Source of the DNA: Chlorobiota bacterium
Lineage (GTDB): Bacteria; Bacteroidota; Chlorobiia; Chlorobiales; Chlorobiaceae
Direction of reading: 5' to 3'
Assembly (NCBI GenBank): GCA_016868665.1
Contig: VGGK01000002.1
Coordinates: 43,663-107,662, forward strand
DNA length: 64,000 nt
Under the pieces are notes generated by a model. That model made no database searches and had not been told where the DNA came from. It worked only from the letters and a program-made list of their open reading frames with translations. The translations under genes and the position numbers were made by a program. Of the stretch, positions 63,414 to 64,000 are shown piece by piece. The number at the start of each line of letters is the position of its first letter. The first letter of the stretch is position 1.

Positions 63414-64000
63414 GAAAATAAATGATGCACGATCATATACAACTGATCAACAGAAACTGCTTCGCATTAAAGCCGTTGACATGGTATTCAAAAACGGGTT
63501 TACTCAACGAGCAACGGCCAAGGCGCTTGATGTTTCACGCCAACATGTTGTCAAATGGTGTCAAGCGTTTTCAAACGGGGGCTATGAAGCGCTTGAACTT
63601 GGACGTCGTGGTCGGCGCCAAGGCGAACAAATGCTTCTGAAGCCTTGGCAATGCGCCGCCATTGTAAACACTATTCGTGATCATACTCCCGATCAGCTTA
63701 AAATGCCGTTTGTACTGTGGGAGAGAATAGGCGTGCGTGAACTTATCCAGAAAAAATTTGGCATCACCCTGGCATTGCGAACGGTCGGCGAGTATCTGAA
63801 GCGATGGGGTATGACTCCACAACGCCCGGTAGAACGAGCGTATGAAAGAAATCCACAGGCAGTAGAACAATGGCTGACCCATGAGTTCCCTGCCATCAAA
63901 GAACGGGCACAACAAGAGGGGGCAACGATTATTTGGGGAGACGAAACCGGAGTGCAGAACACGGCGAATGCAGGCCGAAGCTATTCGCCCAGTGGCAAAA
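63412..64000 (+). CDS. IS630-type transposase, N-terminal part (3' end outside window)
   Basis: Frame open from the ATG at 63412 to the end of the window (about 196 codons, no stop). N-terminal helix-turn-helix: TQRATAKALDVSRQHVVKWC, then a second helical region (LRTVGEYLKRWG), and the DDE catalytic start IIWGDETGVQNT, the first Asp of IS630-family enzymes. The remaining DDE residues lie beyond the window. An element end is expected upstream, in the AT-rich palindrome region near 63380-63413. Confidence 0.85.
   Translation, partial: MKINDARSYTTDQQKLLRIKAVDMVFKNGFTQRATAKALDVSRQHVVKWCQAFSNGGYEALELGRRGRRQGEQMLLKPWQCAAIVNTIRDHTPDQLKMPFVLWERIGVRELIQKKFGITLALRTVGEYLKRWGMTPQRPVERAYERNPQAVEQWLTHEFPAIKERAQQEGATIIWGDETGVQNTANAGRSYSPSGK

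Noticed and set aside
1..64000. CRISPR arrays, tRNA and rRNA genes
   Set aside because: No spaced repeat array and no cloverleaf or rRNA-like stretch was noticed in any intergenic gap.

Overview
The window looks like a chromosomal segment of a green sulfur bacterium (Chlorobi; Chlorobium/Pelodictyon/Prosthecochloris-like). The evidence is a sulfide:quinone-reductase-family flavoprotein, a polysulfide-reductase-like molybdoenzyme operon (psrABC type), an ArsA ATPase with a C-terminal HSP20-like domain, the C5 haem/bacteriochlorophyll enzyme HemL, and overall codon and gene style. I identify it only to phylum level. Most of the window is dense housekeeping DNA with many 4-base ATGA/GTGA overlaps; the AT-richer stretches (about 30.4-33.1 kb, 38.0-40.8 kb and 62.0-64.0 kb) carry accessory genes. 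No tRNA, rRNA or CRISPR array was seen.

Layout. 1-5.1 kb: biotin operon bioB(partial)-bioF-bioG-bioC-bioD-bioA. 5.2-8.1 kb: acyl-CoA ligase and a class I methyltransferase. 8.1-10.6 kb (minus): Ppx/GppA phosphatase, PrmA, NlpC/P60 lipoprotein. 10.7-15.1 kb: aspartate kinase, purM, plsY-gpsA (phospholipid synthesis). 15.1-18.0 kb (minus): an N-terminally missing ClpB, a secreted GH3 enzyme and SixA, all overlapping. 18.1-19.6 kb: kdsA and a KdsC-like protein lacking its nucleophile. 19.6-23.9 kb (minus): ruvX, pyrE, tyrA, nadK and a 485-residue protein I do not recognise. 24.1-30.2 kb: an SQR-family gene followed by an unreported-looking 38-codon gene and a terminator, a secreted small protein, then psrC/psrB/psrA. 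30.9-31.8 kb: small membrane protein, CrcB fluoride channel, DUF190. 32.1-33.1 kb: PD-(D/E)XK nuclease with a PUA/EVE-like tail. 33.2-38.0 kb: hemL, recO, fmdB-like, LptA/OstA-like, UDP-GlcNAc 2-epimerase-like. 38.1-40.5 kb: a MITE-like scar and a type II restriction-modification pair. 40.8-45.2 kb (minus): DUF937-TM-OmpA protein, M23 peptidase, metallophosphoesterase and prfB with its programmed +1 frameshift. 45.4-50.8 kb: glgE and a treS-maltokinase fusion (trehalose to alpha-glucan). 50.9-54.6 kb: hydrolase, mazG, SDR, mnmE. 54.8-62.8 kb: yceI, methyltransferase, two rlpA paralogues, TPR protein, arsA, two small proteins, a duplicated pentapeptide-repeat protein, NAD(P)-binding protein. 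62.9-64.0 kb: a long inverted repeat, a small unknown gene and the start of an IS630-type transposase cut by the window end.

How the parts fit: sulfide/polysulfide electron chemistry is concentrated at 24-30 kb; envelope biogenesis is spread over kdsA, the LptA-like protein, the epimerase, RlpA, M23 and NlpC proteins; storage and osmolyte carbon runs through TreS-Mak to GlgE; defence (restriction-modification, the nuclease at 32 kb) sits beside repeats and AT-rich DNA suggestive of transfer. The observations I rate highest are the KdsC-like protein that has lost two catalytic residues beside kdsA, the 38-residue gene in the sqr transcription unit, the ClpB half-protein, and the nuclease/PUA-like fusion.
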